DNA from: Leifsonia sp040686855
GTDB taxonomy: Bacteria; Actinomycetota; Actinomycetes; Actinomycetales; Microbacteriaceae
Assembly (NCBI RefSeq): GCF_040686855.1
Contig: NZ_JBFBOG010000002.1
Coordinates: forward strand, 186,001 to 250,000
Direction of reading: 5' to 3'
Length of the DNA: 64,000 nucleotides
This document shows positions 16,785 through 24,502 of this stretch, piece by piece. Numbering within the stretch: the first letter of the stretch is position 1; every line of letters begins with the position of its first letter. The notes under the pieces are model-generated. The model ran no database searches and was not told where the DNA came from. It saw only the letters and a list, made by a program, of their open reading frames with translations. Both the position numbers and the translations under genes were made by a program.

Positions 16785-17888
16785 TTGCCCCAGTCCACTC
16801 CTTCCGTGCGGCCTCGCCGCGCCGCCAAGGCACCCATCGTGGTGGATGTGGAACAGCAGCCGGAGCTCTCCGCCGACCCGGTCAGGGCGTTCACGACCCC
16901 CGAGCAGCTGACGGCCGCTCAGCCCTTCGTGAGCCGCCGTGCCGCCCTCGAGGCGGAGCGCAGCCGGCCGCGCAAGAAGGCCCGTGCCGTTCAGAGCCCG
17001 CGCGTTCAGGGCGCTGCCGTCCAGGAGCGGGCCGTCCGCGAGCGCATCGTCGTCAAGCCCAAGCGCGCCGAGCGGGCCCCGAAGGCCGCGCGTGTCGCGC
17101 GCTCCGAGCGCCCGGCCCGCGCGCCACGCGTGCGCTCCGCGCATCCGGAGCGCCGCCGCTGGGGTGTGCACGCGGTCGTCATGCTGGCGCTCGCCGCGTT
17201 CTTCGGCACCGCCGCCCTGCCCGCGTACGCCACGACGGGCGAGGGCTCGACCGTCGGCGCCGCACGCACGGCGCTCGCCGTGCAGACCCTGACCGGTGGC
17301 GGCGTCACCCAGGTCGTCGCTCGCGACGGCCTGGCCATCCAGGAGAGCCCGCAGGCGCTCGACTCGACGACCAACTCCACGGTCTCGCCGACGGTGCAGG
17401 CGCTCGCGGTGCAGATCATGGGTGCGGTCGCCTCCGGTCGCCTGGTCGGCTCCACGCCGAACCACATCCCCGAGATCGCCGACCTCGCCGAGGGCCAGGC
17501 CGTGCCCGGCTGCGGCGTCGACTACCGCGTGCTGCAGGCCATCTCGGTCGCGCTGGACAACTTCAACCAGGTCGGCGTCAGCGACATCAACCGCCGATGC
17601 ACCGGCCAGATCGAGGGCGCGGGCACCGAGTCGGCGCACTACGCAGACGGCGGCGGCCACGCGGTCGACTTCTACCTGCTCAACGGCTCGCCTCTGACGG
17701 GCGGCGACGCCAAGTCGGTGGAGCTCATCAAGATCCTCGACCCCCTGGTCCCGAACGGCACCGGCCTCGGTCAGATCGGATGCCGCTCGTCGATGGACCT
17801 CTCGAACTTCAAGCCGTTCGACGACACGTGCAACCACCTGCACATCGACTTCCTCAAGTCGGACGGCGCCGCCCTCCGCTACGGGTGA
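16785..17888 (+). CDS. Secreted/membrane-anchored M15-like peptidase domain protein
   Basis: About 367 residues: a very basic, repetitive cytoplasmic N-terminus of some 125 residues, one membrane helix (VVMLALAAFFGTAALPAYA) and an extracytoplasmic domain. Near the C-terminus, SAHYADGGGHAVD (positions 17631-17669) and CNHLHID (17829-17849) fit the His/Asp...His zinc-ligand pattern of M15 D-Ala-D-Ala carboxypeptidases. Two cysteine pairs may form disulfides. TTG at 16785 is chosen because AGGAAG lies 10 bases upstream; GTG at 16743 is an alternative. It probably acts on peptidoglycan, but a catalytic Glu was not confirmed. Confidence 0.75.
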   Translation: MPQSTPSVRPRRAAKAPIVVDVEQQPELSADPVRAFTTPEQLTAAQPFVSRRAALEAERSRPRKKARAVQSPRVQGAAVQERAVRERIVVKPKRAERAPKAARVARSERPARAPRVRSAHPERRRWGVHAVVMLALAAFFGTAALPAYATTGEGSTVGAARTALAVQTLTGGGVTQVVARDGLAIQESPQALDSTTNSTVSPTVQALAVQIMGAVASGRLVGSTPNHIPEIADLAEGQAVPGCGVDYRVLQAISVALDNFNQVGVSDINRRCTGQIEGAGTESAHYADGGGHAVDFYLLNGSPLTGGDAKSVELIKILDPLVPNGTGLGQIGCRSSMDLSNFKPFDDTCNHLHIDFLKSDGAALRYG

Positions 17889-17897
17889 TCCGGAACC

Positions 17898-18554
17898 TCA
17901 GCCGAAGAGGTTCAGCGCCGCCCACTGCACGAGGATGACGGTCTTGCCGTCGGCGATGCGGCCGTCGCCCACCCACGCCAGCGCCTCGTCGTAGGGGACG
18001 ATCACCGGCTCGATCTCCTCGCCCTCGTCGGCGACACCGCCGCCGCCGGCGATGTCAGCCGGGACGTAGGGCGCCGCGTAGAAGTGGACGCGCTCGGTCA
18101 CCGAGCCCGGGCTCATGTACAGGTCGAACAGGTGCGTCAGCTCGCCGATCCCCACCCCGAGCTCCTCGGCGGCCTCGCGCCGGATCGCGTCCTCGGGGCT
18201 GTCGCCGTCGAGCAGCCCTGCCGCCGACTCGACCAGCATCCCGTCGGGGTGACCGTTCACGTAGGCGGGGAAGCGGAACTGACGCGTGAGCAGCAAGGTC
18301 CGGCCGACCGGGTCGTACAGCAGCACCGTCGCGCCGTTGCCGCGGTCGTAGGTCTCGCGGGACTGCGTCGTCCAGCTCCCGTCGCGGCCGCGGTAGTCGA
18401 AGGTGGTGCGGCGCAGCACGTGCCAGCCGTCCGAGGTGACCTCGATGTCGCGGATGCGCACATCCGGGTTGCCATCCAGCTCGCGGCCGGTGGCATGCAG
18501 ACCCGTGCGTCCGCGACTGTCCGGGAGGTCGTGGCCGGGTCGCGCGTCGCTCAT
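17898..18554 (-). CDS. NUDIX hydrolase (NudK/ADP-ribose pyrophosphatase-like)
   Basis: A 218-residue enzyme with a complete Nudix box (GLLDGDSPEDAIRREAAEELGV), which binds the divalent metals for cleaving nucleoside diphosphate-linked substrates. The preceding beta domain and the length match the GDP-mannose/ADP-sugar pyrophosphatase group (NudK/YffH). The ATG at 18554 lies 6 bases after TAGCCT, suggesting a leaderless message. The gene converges on the peptidase gene with 9 bases between stops. Confidence 0.9.
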   Translation of the reverse strand: MSDARPGHDLPDSRGRTGLHATGRELDGNPDVRIRDIEVTSDGWHVLRRTTFDYRGRDGSWTTQSRETYDRGNGATVLLYDPVGRTLLLTRQFRFPAYVNGHPDGMLVESAAGLLDGDSPEDAIRREAAEELGVGIGELTHLFDLYMSPGSVTERVHFYAAPYVPADIAGGGGVADEGEEIEPVIVPYDEALAWVGDGRIADGKTVILVQWAALNLFG

Positions 18555-18560
18555 ACCTCG

Positions 18561-18566
18561 AGGCTA
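18561..18566 (-). promoter_or_regulatory. -10 box of a leaderless promoter (NUDIX gene)
   Basis: TAGCCT on the minus strand, 6 bases before the ATG at 18554. Confidence 0.5.
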
Positions 18567-18574
18567 GCGCGGGG

Positions 18575-19630
18575 TCAGTGCTTGACGCCCGTGCGGTACT
18601 TGCGTCGCAGATCGCGCGCCGCCAGGATGTCTCCCGCGTGCGCCTCGCGCGCCTTGACCAGAGCCTTGTCGGACTTCAACGGGAGTCGCAGCACGTCATC
18701 CGCCTCGATGCCGGCCACCAGTTCCCGTGCCCGCTCCACCTCGGAGTCGAGCTCGGCGCCGAAGAGGAGCGCGTTGTTCGCGATCCAGATCCACAGCAGG
18801 AAGACGATGATCCCGGCGAGGGTGCCGTAGGTGCGGTCGTAGTTGCCGAAGTTGCCGACGTAGAAGGCGAAGCCGACCGAGGCGATCCCGAGCACCACGA
18901 TGGCCGCGATCGACCCGGGCGTCAGCCAGCGGATGCGCGGGTGCTTGATGTTCGGCGTCGCCGCGTACAGCACCGCCACCAGCAGAACGATGACGACGAT
19001 CACGATCGGCCAGCGGATGATCGACCACGCGATCACGAAGGCGTCGCTCAGCCCGATGAGGCTGCCGAGGAACTGCGCCACGGGTCCGGAGACCACGAGC
19101 ATCAGCGCCAGCAGCGACATGAGCACCAGCGCCAACAGGGTCACACCGAGCTGCACCGGCCGCAGCGTGATGAACGTCCGGCCCTCCTGCACTCCGTACA
19201 CGCGGTTGAGCGCGCGGCCGAAGGCGCCGACGTAGCCCGACGCCGACCAGACGGCGCCGACGATTCCGATGACGAGGGCCCAGCCCGTCGCGGGGGAGGA
19301 CGCGAGTCCCTGGATCGGCCCCTTCAGCACGTCCGCGATCCCCGGGGCCAGGTCGTCGATCATCCCGAACAGTGCGTCGATGCCCGCCTTGCTCTGGCCG
19401 ACGATCCCCAGCAGGCTGACGAGTGCCAGCAGTGCGGGGAACAGCGACAGCACCGCGAAGTAGGTCAGCCCGGCCGCGAGGTCTGTGGCCTGATCCGTGG
19501 AGTAGCTGCGCATCGTCCGCTTGAGGATGAATCCCCACGGCAGCCGGTACCAGGGGAGGCTGTTGCGGTCCTCGATCCGCCGCACCGCGTGTGCGCGGTC
19601 GCTGCCCACGCCTCCGCGGTCAGTCGGCAC
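18575..19630 (-). CDS. YihY/BrkB family membrane protein
   Basis: A 351-residue integral membrane protein with about six helices. Family marks include AAGLTYFAVLSLFPALLALVS (in parts AAGLTYFAVLS and FPALLALVS), the GPIQGLASSP region, and the C-terminal helix around YGTLAGIIVFLLWIW. Family members were once called ribonuclease BN, wrongly; the real function is unclear and probably envelope related. It is the last gene of a three-gene operon, its start overlapping the preceding gene by 11 bases. Confidence 0.92.
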   Translation of the reverse strand: MPTDRGGVGSDRAHAVRRIEDRNSLPWYRLPWGFILKRTMRSYSTDQATDLAAGLTYFAVLSLFPALLALVSLLGIVGQSKAGIDALFGMIDDLAPGIADVLKGPIQGLASSPATGWALVIGIVGAVWSASGYVGAFGRALNRVYGVQEGRTFITLRPVQLGVTLLALVLMSLLALMLVVSGPVAQFLGSLIGLSDAFVIAWSIIRWPIVIVVIVLLVAVLYAATPNIKHPRIRWLTPGSIAAIVVLGIASVGFAFYVGNFGNYDRTYGTLAGIIVFLLWIWIANNALLFGAELDSEVERARELVAGIEADDVLRLPLKSDKALVKAREAHAGDILAARDLRRKYRTGVKH

Positions 19631-19898
19631 GCCCGCGCCTCCGCATGAGCAGAGTGGCGATGCCGGCGGCCGCTCCGGTCAGCGCCAGGAAGAAGCCGGC
19701 GAAGAAGACGGGATGCGAGCGGATCTGCACCCGGATGTTGAACGTCGCGAAGAGGTCGTCGAGGGTGCTCGCGAGCTCGTCGCGGGTGACCTCCAGGTCG
19801 AGCTTGAGCGTGTTGATGCCCGCGCCCTTCGGCACCGGCGGGCGTCCGGCTGGTCGCTGACCCTGGCGGCTGATCGACGGCGTCGTCTCGTTGGTCAC
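19620..19898 (-). CDS. DUF3618-like small membrane protein
   Basis: A 92-residue protein with an amphipathic helix (LDLEVTRDELASTLDDLFATF) followed by one membrane helix and a basic tail. That layout matches actinobacterial DUF3618 proteins, which commonly sit between holin-like and YihY genes. The GTG at 19898 overlaps the stop of the holin-like gene by four bases. Function unknown, probably envelope associated. Confidence 0.8.
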   Translation of the reverse strand: MTNETTPSISRQGQRPAGRPPVPKGAGINTLKLDLEVTRDELASTLDDLFATFNIRVQIRSHPVFFAGFFLALTGAAAGIATLLMRRRGRAD

Positions 19899-20323
19899 GG
19901 CTGCTCTCCCTTCAGGGCCTTGGCGTCGGCGCTCAGCTCGCTGCCGAGGTCGTCGGGGACGGGGGGCACGCCCTTCTTGAGGCTGCGCATCCCGATCAGT
20001 CCGAGCACCACGGCGATGACGATCAGGATGACGCCCACGATGATCGCGGCCAGCCAGGCCGGCAGGATGAGCGCGAAGCCGAGCACCGCGGCGGTGATCA
20101 GCACGCCGAACGCGAAGAAGAGGAACAGCAGGGCGCCGACCAGCAACCCGGCGCCGATCCCGGCGGCCTTCGCCTTCGCCGCCATCTCGGCCTTGAACAG
20201 GGCGAGCTCGGTGGAGATCAGGCGGCGCAGCTGGGCGACCAGATCCTTGGTCAGCTCGGGGAGCGGACGGAGGCCGCGGGTGGTACGGCGGCGCTCGCGC
20301 GGCAGCGGTGGCTTGTCGGCCAT
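19895..20323 (-). CDS. Phage holin family (superfamily III-like) membrane protein
   Basis: A 142-residue protein: a basic N-terminus, an amphipathic helix (LTKDLVAQLRRLISTELALFKAEM), two strong membrane helices and an acidic C-terminus. It belongs to the actinobacterial holin-like family (Phage_holin_3_6), which despite its name is chromosomal and not tied to prophages. It is the first gene of the holin-like/DUF3618/YihY envelope operon. Confidence 0.85.
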   Translation of the reverse strand: MADKPPLPRERRRTTRGLRPLPELTKDLVAQLRRLISTELALFKAEMAAKAKAAGIGAGLLVGALLFLFFAFGVLITAAVLGFALILPAWLAAIIVGVILIVIAVVLGLIGMRSLKKGVPPVPDDLGSELSADAKALKGEQP

Positions 20324-20411
20324 CGGGTCGGGCTCCTCTCAGACGCTGGTAGGCCGAACGTACCCCAGCGGCCCGCGCGAGTGAACCCGTGAGATGGTGC
20401 ACACTAGGGGC

Positions 20412-20936
20412 ATGAACGGCAACGAGCGGGCAGGACGCGGCGGCATCCTGGCGGCGGTGGTCCCCGGACAACCGGTGGCGGTGCTGGAGCAGGCGGCTCG
20501 CCTGGCTGACGATCTCGACGTCCCGCTCGTCTGCGCGAACGTCGACCCGGACCGCTATGTCGTGTCGAGTTACGTCGACGGCACAGTGGTCGCCCTGCCG
20601 TACGACCCCGACCTGCCGGAGACCGAGGACAAGCGGTTCGACCCGGACCTCGAGGCGCACATCCGGTCGGTGCTCGACGGCCGCGGCATCCCGTACACGC
20701 TGCAGCAGCTCGCGGGTGACCCGGCCTGGTCGCTGGCTCGGCTGGCGGACGACATCGACGCGCGCTACATCGTCGTGGGAACGCGCGAGGCCGGGCTGCG
20801 GGGCAGCGTCCGGGAGTTCTTCAACGGCTCGGTCGCCGTTCACCTGGCCCATCGCCAGCACCGTCCGGTCATCGTGGTCCCGCTCAACCCGCAGCCGGGA
20901 GCCCAGCGCTTCCCGTGGGAAGACACGCCGGTCTAG
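20412..20936 (+). CDS. Universal stress protein (UspA family)
   Basis: A 174-residue single Usp domain. The ATP-binding signature G-2x-G-9x-G(S/T) is present in VGTREAGLRGSVREFF followed by NGSVAVHL. Such proteins bind ATP and act in stress survival. The ATG at 20412 is preferred to the one six codons earlier because a CACACT box with the leaderless 6-base spacing precedes it. The stop overlaps the start of the first FluC gene by one base, which links stress response and fluoride export in one operon. Confidence 0.88.
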   Translation: MNGNERAGRGGILAAVVPGQPVAVLEQAARLADDLDVPLVCANVDPDRYVVSSYVDGTVVALPYDPDLPETEDKRFDPDLEAHIRSVLDGRGIPYTLQQLAGDPAWSLARLADDIDARYIVVGTREAGLRGSVREFFNGSVAVHLAHRQHRPVIVVPLNPQPGAQRFPWEDTPV

Positions 20937-21382
20937 TGCCGGCCGATCACTCCAGGAGCCCGCTCCATCTGCGGCCGCGCTCCCTCCTGCTCGTCTTCGC
21001 CGGCGGCGCGCTCGGCACCGCGGTGCGGTACCTCCTCACGCTGTCGGTCCCGCCGGTCGGAGGCGTCCCGCTGATCACGCTGCTCATCAACGTCACCGGC
21101 GCGTTCGTGCTCGGCTGGCTGCTGCAGACGCTCGCGCTGCGCGGTCCGGACGAGGGTGCCCGGCGTGACGTGCGCCTCTTCGCCGGGACGGGCATCCTCG
21201 GAGGGTACACGACCTACAGCTCGCTCGCGGTGGACACCGACGGGCTGATCGCCGCCCAGAGCGTGGGGCTCAGCATCCTGTACGCGGCGGCGACCATTCT
21301 CATCGGAGCGCTCGCCTCGATCGGCGGGATCGCGCTCGCGTCAGCCATCGCTCGGCGCCGGGCGGCGGGCGGACGGTCGTGA
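20936..21382 (+). CDS. crcB: FluC/CrcB fluoride channel, first subunit
   Basis: A 148-residue, four-helix membrane protein of the Fluc family that lets fluoride leave the cell. Marks are GGALGTAVRYLL, NVTGAFVLGWLL and GGYTTYSSLAVDT, the last in place of the usual TTFSTF. The GTG at 20936 shares a base with the Usp stop; an earlier in-frame start would lie inside the Usp gene. A second, different FluC gene follows with a four-base overlap, so the channel is probably a heterodimer. Confidence 0.9.
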   Translation: MPADHSRSPLHLRPRSLLLVFAGGALGTAVRYLLTLSVPPVGGVPLITLLINVTGAFVLGWLLQTLALRGPDEGARRDVRLFAGTGILGGYTTYSSLAVDTDGLIAAQSVGLSILYAAATILIGALASIGGIALASAIARRRAAGGRS

Positions 21383-21756
21383 CCGCGCTTCTCGTGCTCG
21401 CGGTCGCGGCGGCCGGAGGGGTCGGCGCGGTCGCCCGGCTCGTATTCGACGGACTGCTGCGGTCGTGGCTGCGGGTCGGCTATCCGATCGGAACGACCGT
21501 CATCAACGTGACCGGCTCGTTTTTGCTCGGCCTGGTCACCGGGCTCGCACTCGCCCACGGCCTGCCACCGGAATGGCGTGCGGTGCTCGGCACCGGCTTC
21601 CTCGGCGGCTACACCACCTTCAGCACCGCCAGCTACGAGACCGTGCGGCTCGCGCAGCAGCGGCGGTACCGCGCGGCGCTGCTCAACGGCGTCGGGATGC
21701 TCGTGCTCGCGCTTACCGCGGCCGGACTCGGACTCTGGCTGGGCCAGCTGGCCTGA
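21379..21756 (+). CDS. crcB: FluC/CrcB fluoride channel, second subunit
   Basis: A 125-residue four-helix protein with the Fluc motifs NVTGSFLLGLVTG and GFLGGYTTFSTASYE, closer to the family consensus than the first subunit. The start GTG lies in the GTGA overlap with the previous gene. Fluc channels are dual-topology dimers; paired genes like these encode the two orientations. Confidence 0.92.
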   Translation: MTALLVLAVAAAGGVGAVARLVFDGLLRSWLRVGYPIGTTVINVTGSFLLGLVTGLALAHGLPPEWRAVLGTGFLGGYTTFSTASYETVRLAQQRRYRAALLNGVGMLVLALTAAGLGLWLGQLA

Positions 21757-21773
21757 CGACGTCCGTCAGCCCG

Positions 21774-22136
21774 TCAGCCCTGGTCGGGCTCCTGCTCCAT
21801 CCACCACTCGGTGAACTCCTCGGCGCGTCCGTCCTCGGCGAGGCGGATGATCCACAGGTTGCTGTAGATCGGGCCGTCCCGATAGTCGGTGACGCCCTCG
21901 ACGAAGTACACCGGGCCGTCCTCGCCCAGCAGGCGCCACTCGAAGGTCGCTGCCCCCGGGTCGTCCTGGGCGTCGAGCCACCCCTCGACGATCTCCTCGT
22001 AGCCGTCCCACGGCTCGGCGAACGGCTCGGTGCGGTAGCTCGCATCCTCGGTGAACAGGGCCCGGATGTCGTCGGGGTCGTTGCTCTCCCACGCGCGTCG
22101 GTACAGGTCGATCCAGCTGGTGATCGCGTCCGCCAT
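21774..22136 (-). CDS. SnoaL-like/NTF2-fold protein
   Basis: A 120-residue soluble protein with the NTF2-like pattern: an N-terminal helix (WIDLYRRAWESNDPDDIRALF), then EDASYRTEPF and a curved sheet ending in EFTEWWMEQEP. Such proteins are ketosteroid-isomerase-fold enzymes or binding proteins; the ligand is unknown. The ATG at 22136 sits 6 bases after TATAAC. It is divergent from, and only 46 bases away from, the next gene. Confidence 0.8.
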   Translation of the reverse strand: MADAITSWIDLYRRAWESNDPDDIRALFTEDASYRTEPFAEPWDGYEEIVEGWLDAQDDPGAATFEWRLLGEDGPVYFVEGVTDYRDGPIYSNLWIIRLAEDGRAEEFTEWWMEQEPDQG

Positions 22137-22142
22137 GCCCCC

Positions 22143-22175
22143 GTTATACGCCCTGGCGGAGGGCACCGCTACGCT
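22143..22175. promoter_or_regulatory. Two back-to-back leaderless -10 boxes
   Basis: TATAAC on the minus strand (22143-22148) is 6 bases from the ATG at 22136, and TACGCT on the plus strand (22170-22175) is 7 bases from the ATG at 22183. The two promoters share the same 46-base gap, so their polymerases probably compete. Confidence 0.45.
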
Positions 22176-22182
22176 GGGCCGC

Positions 22183-22686
22183 ATGCTGGAGCCGTTCGAC
22201 GCGTGGTCCGAGTTCAACGTCGCCGTGGCCGGAGCCGGCGCGGCGCTCGGCGGCCTGCTGATCGTCGCGCTGTCGGTGAACATCCGGATGATCGCGGAGT
22301 CGCGCGGCCTCGCCGCGCGGGCCAGTGCGTCCATCGCCGCGCTCATCCTCGGCGTCGCGCTCTGCTGCCTGGCGCTCATCCCGGGGCAGGAGCCGACCGG
22401 GTACGGCATCCAGGTGCTGGTGGGAACCGCGTTGTGCGGTTTCGTCGTCGTGCGCTCGGCGCTCGCGGTGCGGCGGGACGCGGTGCAGACGGGCTTCGGC
22501 CGCTACACGGCCGAGCGCATCGCCCTCTTCGCGGCTCCGCCCGTCCTCTACGCGGTCGGCGGGGTGCTGCTCATCGGGCTGCATCCCGCCCAGGTCGGGC
22601 TCGTCGTCGTCGCGGTCGGCACCATCCTCGCCATCGTCACGACCGTGCTGTTCTCGTGGGTGGCGCTGGTCGAGGTGCTGCGCTGA
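22183..22686 (+). CDS. Four-helix membrane protein of unknown function
   Basis: A 167-residue protein with four predicted membrane helices and short loops; the first helix begins around FNVAVAGAGAALGGLLIVAL. I do not recognise the family. The start is set by a TACGCT box 7 bases upstream. It converges on the MarR gene with 4 bases between stops. Confidence 0.72.
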   Translation: MLEPFDAWSEFNVAVAGAGAALGGLLIVALSVNIRMIAESRGLAARASASIAALILGVALCCLALIPGQEPTGYGIQVLVGTALCGFVVVRSALAVRRDAVQTGFGRYTAERIALFAAPPVLYAVGGVLLIGLHPAQVGLVVVAVGTILAIVTTVLFSWVALVEVLR

Positions 22687-22690
22687 GACG

Positions 22691-23143
22691 TCAGGCGGGC
22701 TGCGCGCTCAGCTGCGGGAGCGCATCCACCAGCGGGGAGAGCTCCGGGATGTCGCGCGCGCCGTCCAGTGCGCGGGCCAGCGCATCGTCGTGCACCGGCC
22801 GTGCCTCGTCCAGCAGGCGGTGGCCGTCGGCGGTCAGCTCGGTGTAGATGCCGCGGCGGTCGTCGGCGCACAGGATGCGCGTGAGCAGACCGCGCTCCTC
22901 CAGCCGGTTGACCAGCCGGGTGGTGGCGCTGGGGCTGAGCGCGCTCGCGCGGGCCAGCTGCTGCATCCGCATGTGCCACCCGTCCTGACGGGCCAGCGCG
23001 TCGAGGACGGTGTATTCGACCACGGAGAGCCGGACGCTGCGGCTCAACTCGCGCTCGAGCTCGGCCTCGATGTAGCCGTGCAGAGCCGCGAGGGTGCGCC
23101 AGCCGTGGGCGCGGACCTCCACGGCGTCGTCGGCGATGCCCAT
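22691..23143 (-). CDS. MarR family transcriptional regulator
   Basis: A 150-residue winged-helix regulator. The DNA-binding part includes MQQLARASALSPSATTRLVN (recognition helix) and the wing ILCADDRRGIYTELTADG. It is divergent from an MFS gene and an 18-base perfect palindrome lies between them. The ATG at 23143 follows GGAGACGAC; earlier in-frame starts would extend into the operator and are unlikely. Confidence 0.9.
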   Translation of the reverse strand: MGIADDAVEVRAHGWRTLAALHGYIEAELERELSRSVRLSVVEYTVLDALARQDGWHMRMQQLARASALSPSATTRLVNRLEERGLLTRILCADDRRGIYTELTADGHRLLDEARPVHDDALARALDGARDIPELSPLVDALPQLSAQPA

Positions 23144-23170
23144 GTCGTCTCCCTCCGCACTTGCGCTCTT

Positions 23171-23188
23171 TAGTTGCACGTGCAACTA
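23171..23188. promoter_or_regulatory. MarR operator (18-base perfect palindrome)
   Basis: TAGTTGCAC followed directly by its reverse complement GTGCAACTA. A further half site, TGCAACTAA, occurs at 23202-23210, nearer the MFS start. The position between a MarR gene and its divergent transporter is typical of an autoregulated switch. Confidence 0.75.
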
Positions 23189-23248
23189 TTTATGACGCGT
23201 CTGCAACTAACAGACTAGCGCACCCCACCTGATCCTGAAGGAGTCACC

Positions 23249-24451
23249 ATGCCCGCCGGCCTGATCGCCCTCGCCCTCGGAGGGTTCGGCATCGGTCTCA
23301 CCGAGTTCGTCATCGCCGGGCTCCTGCCCGAGGTCGCGGCCGATTTCCACGTCGACGAGGCCGCCGCCGGCTGGCTGATCTCGGGCTACGCGCTCGCCGT
23401 GGTCGTCGGGGCGCTGGGTCTCACGGCGGCCGCGACGCGCATCCCGCGCAAGGCGGCGCTGCTCGGGCTCATGGTCCTCTTCATCGCAGGCAACCTGCTC
23501 TCGGCGCTCGTCCCCTCCTACGGCGTGATGCTGGGCGGCCGCGTGCTCGCGGCGCTCTGCCACGGCGCCTTCTTCGGCATCGGCTCGGTCGTCGCGGCGG
23601 GACTCGTCGCGCCCGAGAAGCAGGCACGAGCGATCGCCGTCATGTTCACCGGTCTCACCGCAGCGAACGTGCTCGGAGTACCGTTCGGGACGCTGCTGGG
23701 TCAGGCGCTGGGCTGGCGCTCCACGTTCTGGGCGATCACCGTGATCGGCGTGGTCGCGTTGATCGGCATCGCGATCCTGGTGCCGCGGAGCGCCGCCGAC
23801 ACGCCGACGGCCGGACTGCGCAGCGAGCTGTCCGCGTTCCGCTCCGGCCAGGTATGGCTGTCCCTGTCGGCGACCGTCCTCGGCTTCGGCGGGATGTTCG
23901 GTGCGTTCACCTACATCGCCTACACGCTGACCGGGGTGTCGGGCTTCCCGTCCGCCGCGGTGCCGTGGCTGCTCATCCTGTTCGGACTCGGCCTGTTCAC
24001 GGGCAACTGGGTCGGCGGACGGCTGGCGGACCGCTCGATCGACGGGACGTTGATGTGGCTGCTCGCCGCGCTCGCCGTCGTCCTGGTCGCGTTCGCGCTG
24101 GTCGCGGGGCTGCCGGTGGGTGCCGTCATCGCGCTCGTCCTGATGGGTGCGTTCGGGTTCGCCACCGTGCCGGCGTTGCAGCTCCGCGTGCTCTCCTACG
24201 CCTCCCACGCACCCACCCTCGCGAGCGGAGCGAACATCGCGGCGTTCAACCTCGGCAACGCGCTCGGCGCGTGGCTCGGCGGCCTCACGATCGCGGCCGG
24301 ACTGGGCTACACCTCGCCGCTCTGGGTGGGTGCTGCGATGACCGTCGGCGCCCTGATCGTGGTGGTCTTCGCCGCCACCGCGGCGCGCCGCGGGCGTTCG
24401 GGAACCGAACAAGGTGCACAGGCGACGTCGGAATCCACTCTTCCTGTCTAG
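23249..24451 (+). CDS. MFS transporter, DHA1/Cmx-like
   Basis: A 400-residue 12-helix major facilitator. Its first helix (GFGIGLTEFVIAGLLPEVA) and the segment GRVLAALCHGAFFGIGS are characteristic of the AraJ/Cmx (chloramphenicol and arabinose-polymer export) group. AAGGAG lies 7 bases before the ATG. Repression by the divergent MarR protein is likely, so it is probably an inducible efflux pump. Substrate unknown. Confidence 0.9.
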   Translation: MPAGLIALALGGFGIGLTEFVIAGLLPEVAADFHVDEAAAGWLISGYALAVVVGALGLTAAATRIPRKAALLGLMVLFIAGNLLSALVPSYGVMLGGRVLAALCHGAFFGIGSVVAAGLVAPEKQARAIAVMFTGLTAANVLGVPFGTLLGQALGWRSTFWAITVIGVVALIGIAILVPRSAADTPTAGLRSELSAFRSGQVWLSLSATVLGFGGMFGAFTYIAYTLTGVSGFPSAAVPWLLILFGLGLFTGNWVGGRLADRSIDGTLMWLLAALAVVLVAFALVAGLPVGAVIALVLMGAFGFATVPALQLRVLSYASHAPTLASGANIAAFNLGNALGAWLGGLTIAAGLGYTSPLWVGAAMTVGALIVVVFAATAARRGRSGTEQGAQATSESTLPV

Positions 24452-24502
24452 TAGACAGCGGCGTACACTCGCCCTCGTCTCGAACGGTCAGGGGGTGATC
24501 GT

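Noticed and set aside
19895..20323. Prophage remnant because of the holin-like gene
   Set aside because: No integrase, lysin or structural gene is near. The holin-like, DUF3618 and YihY trio is a common chromosomal set in actinobacteria.
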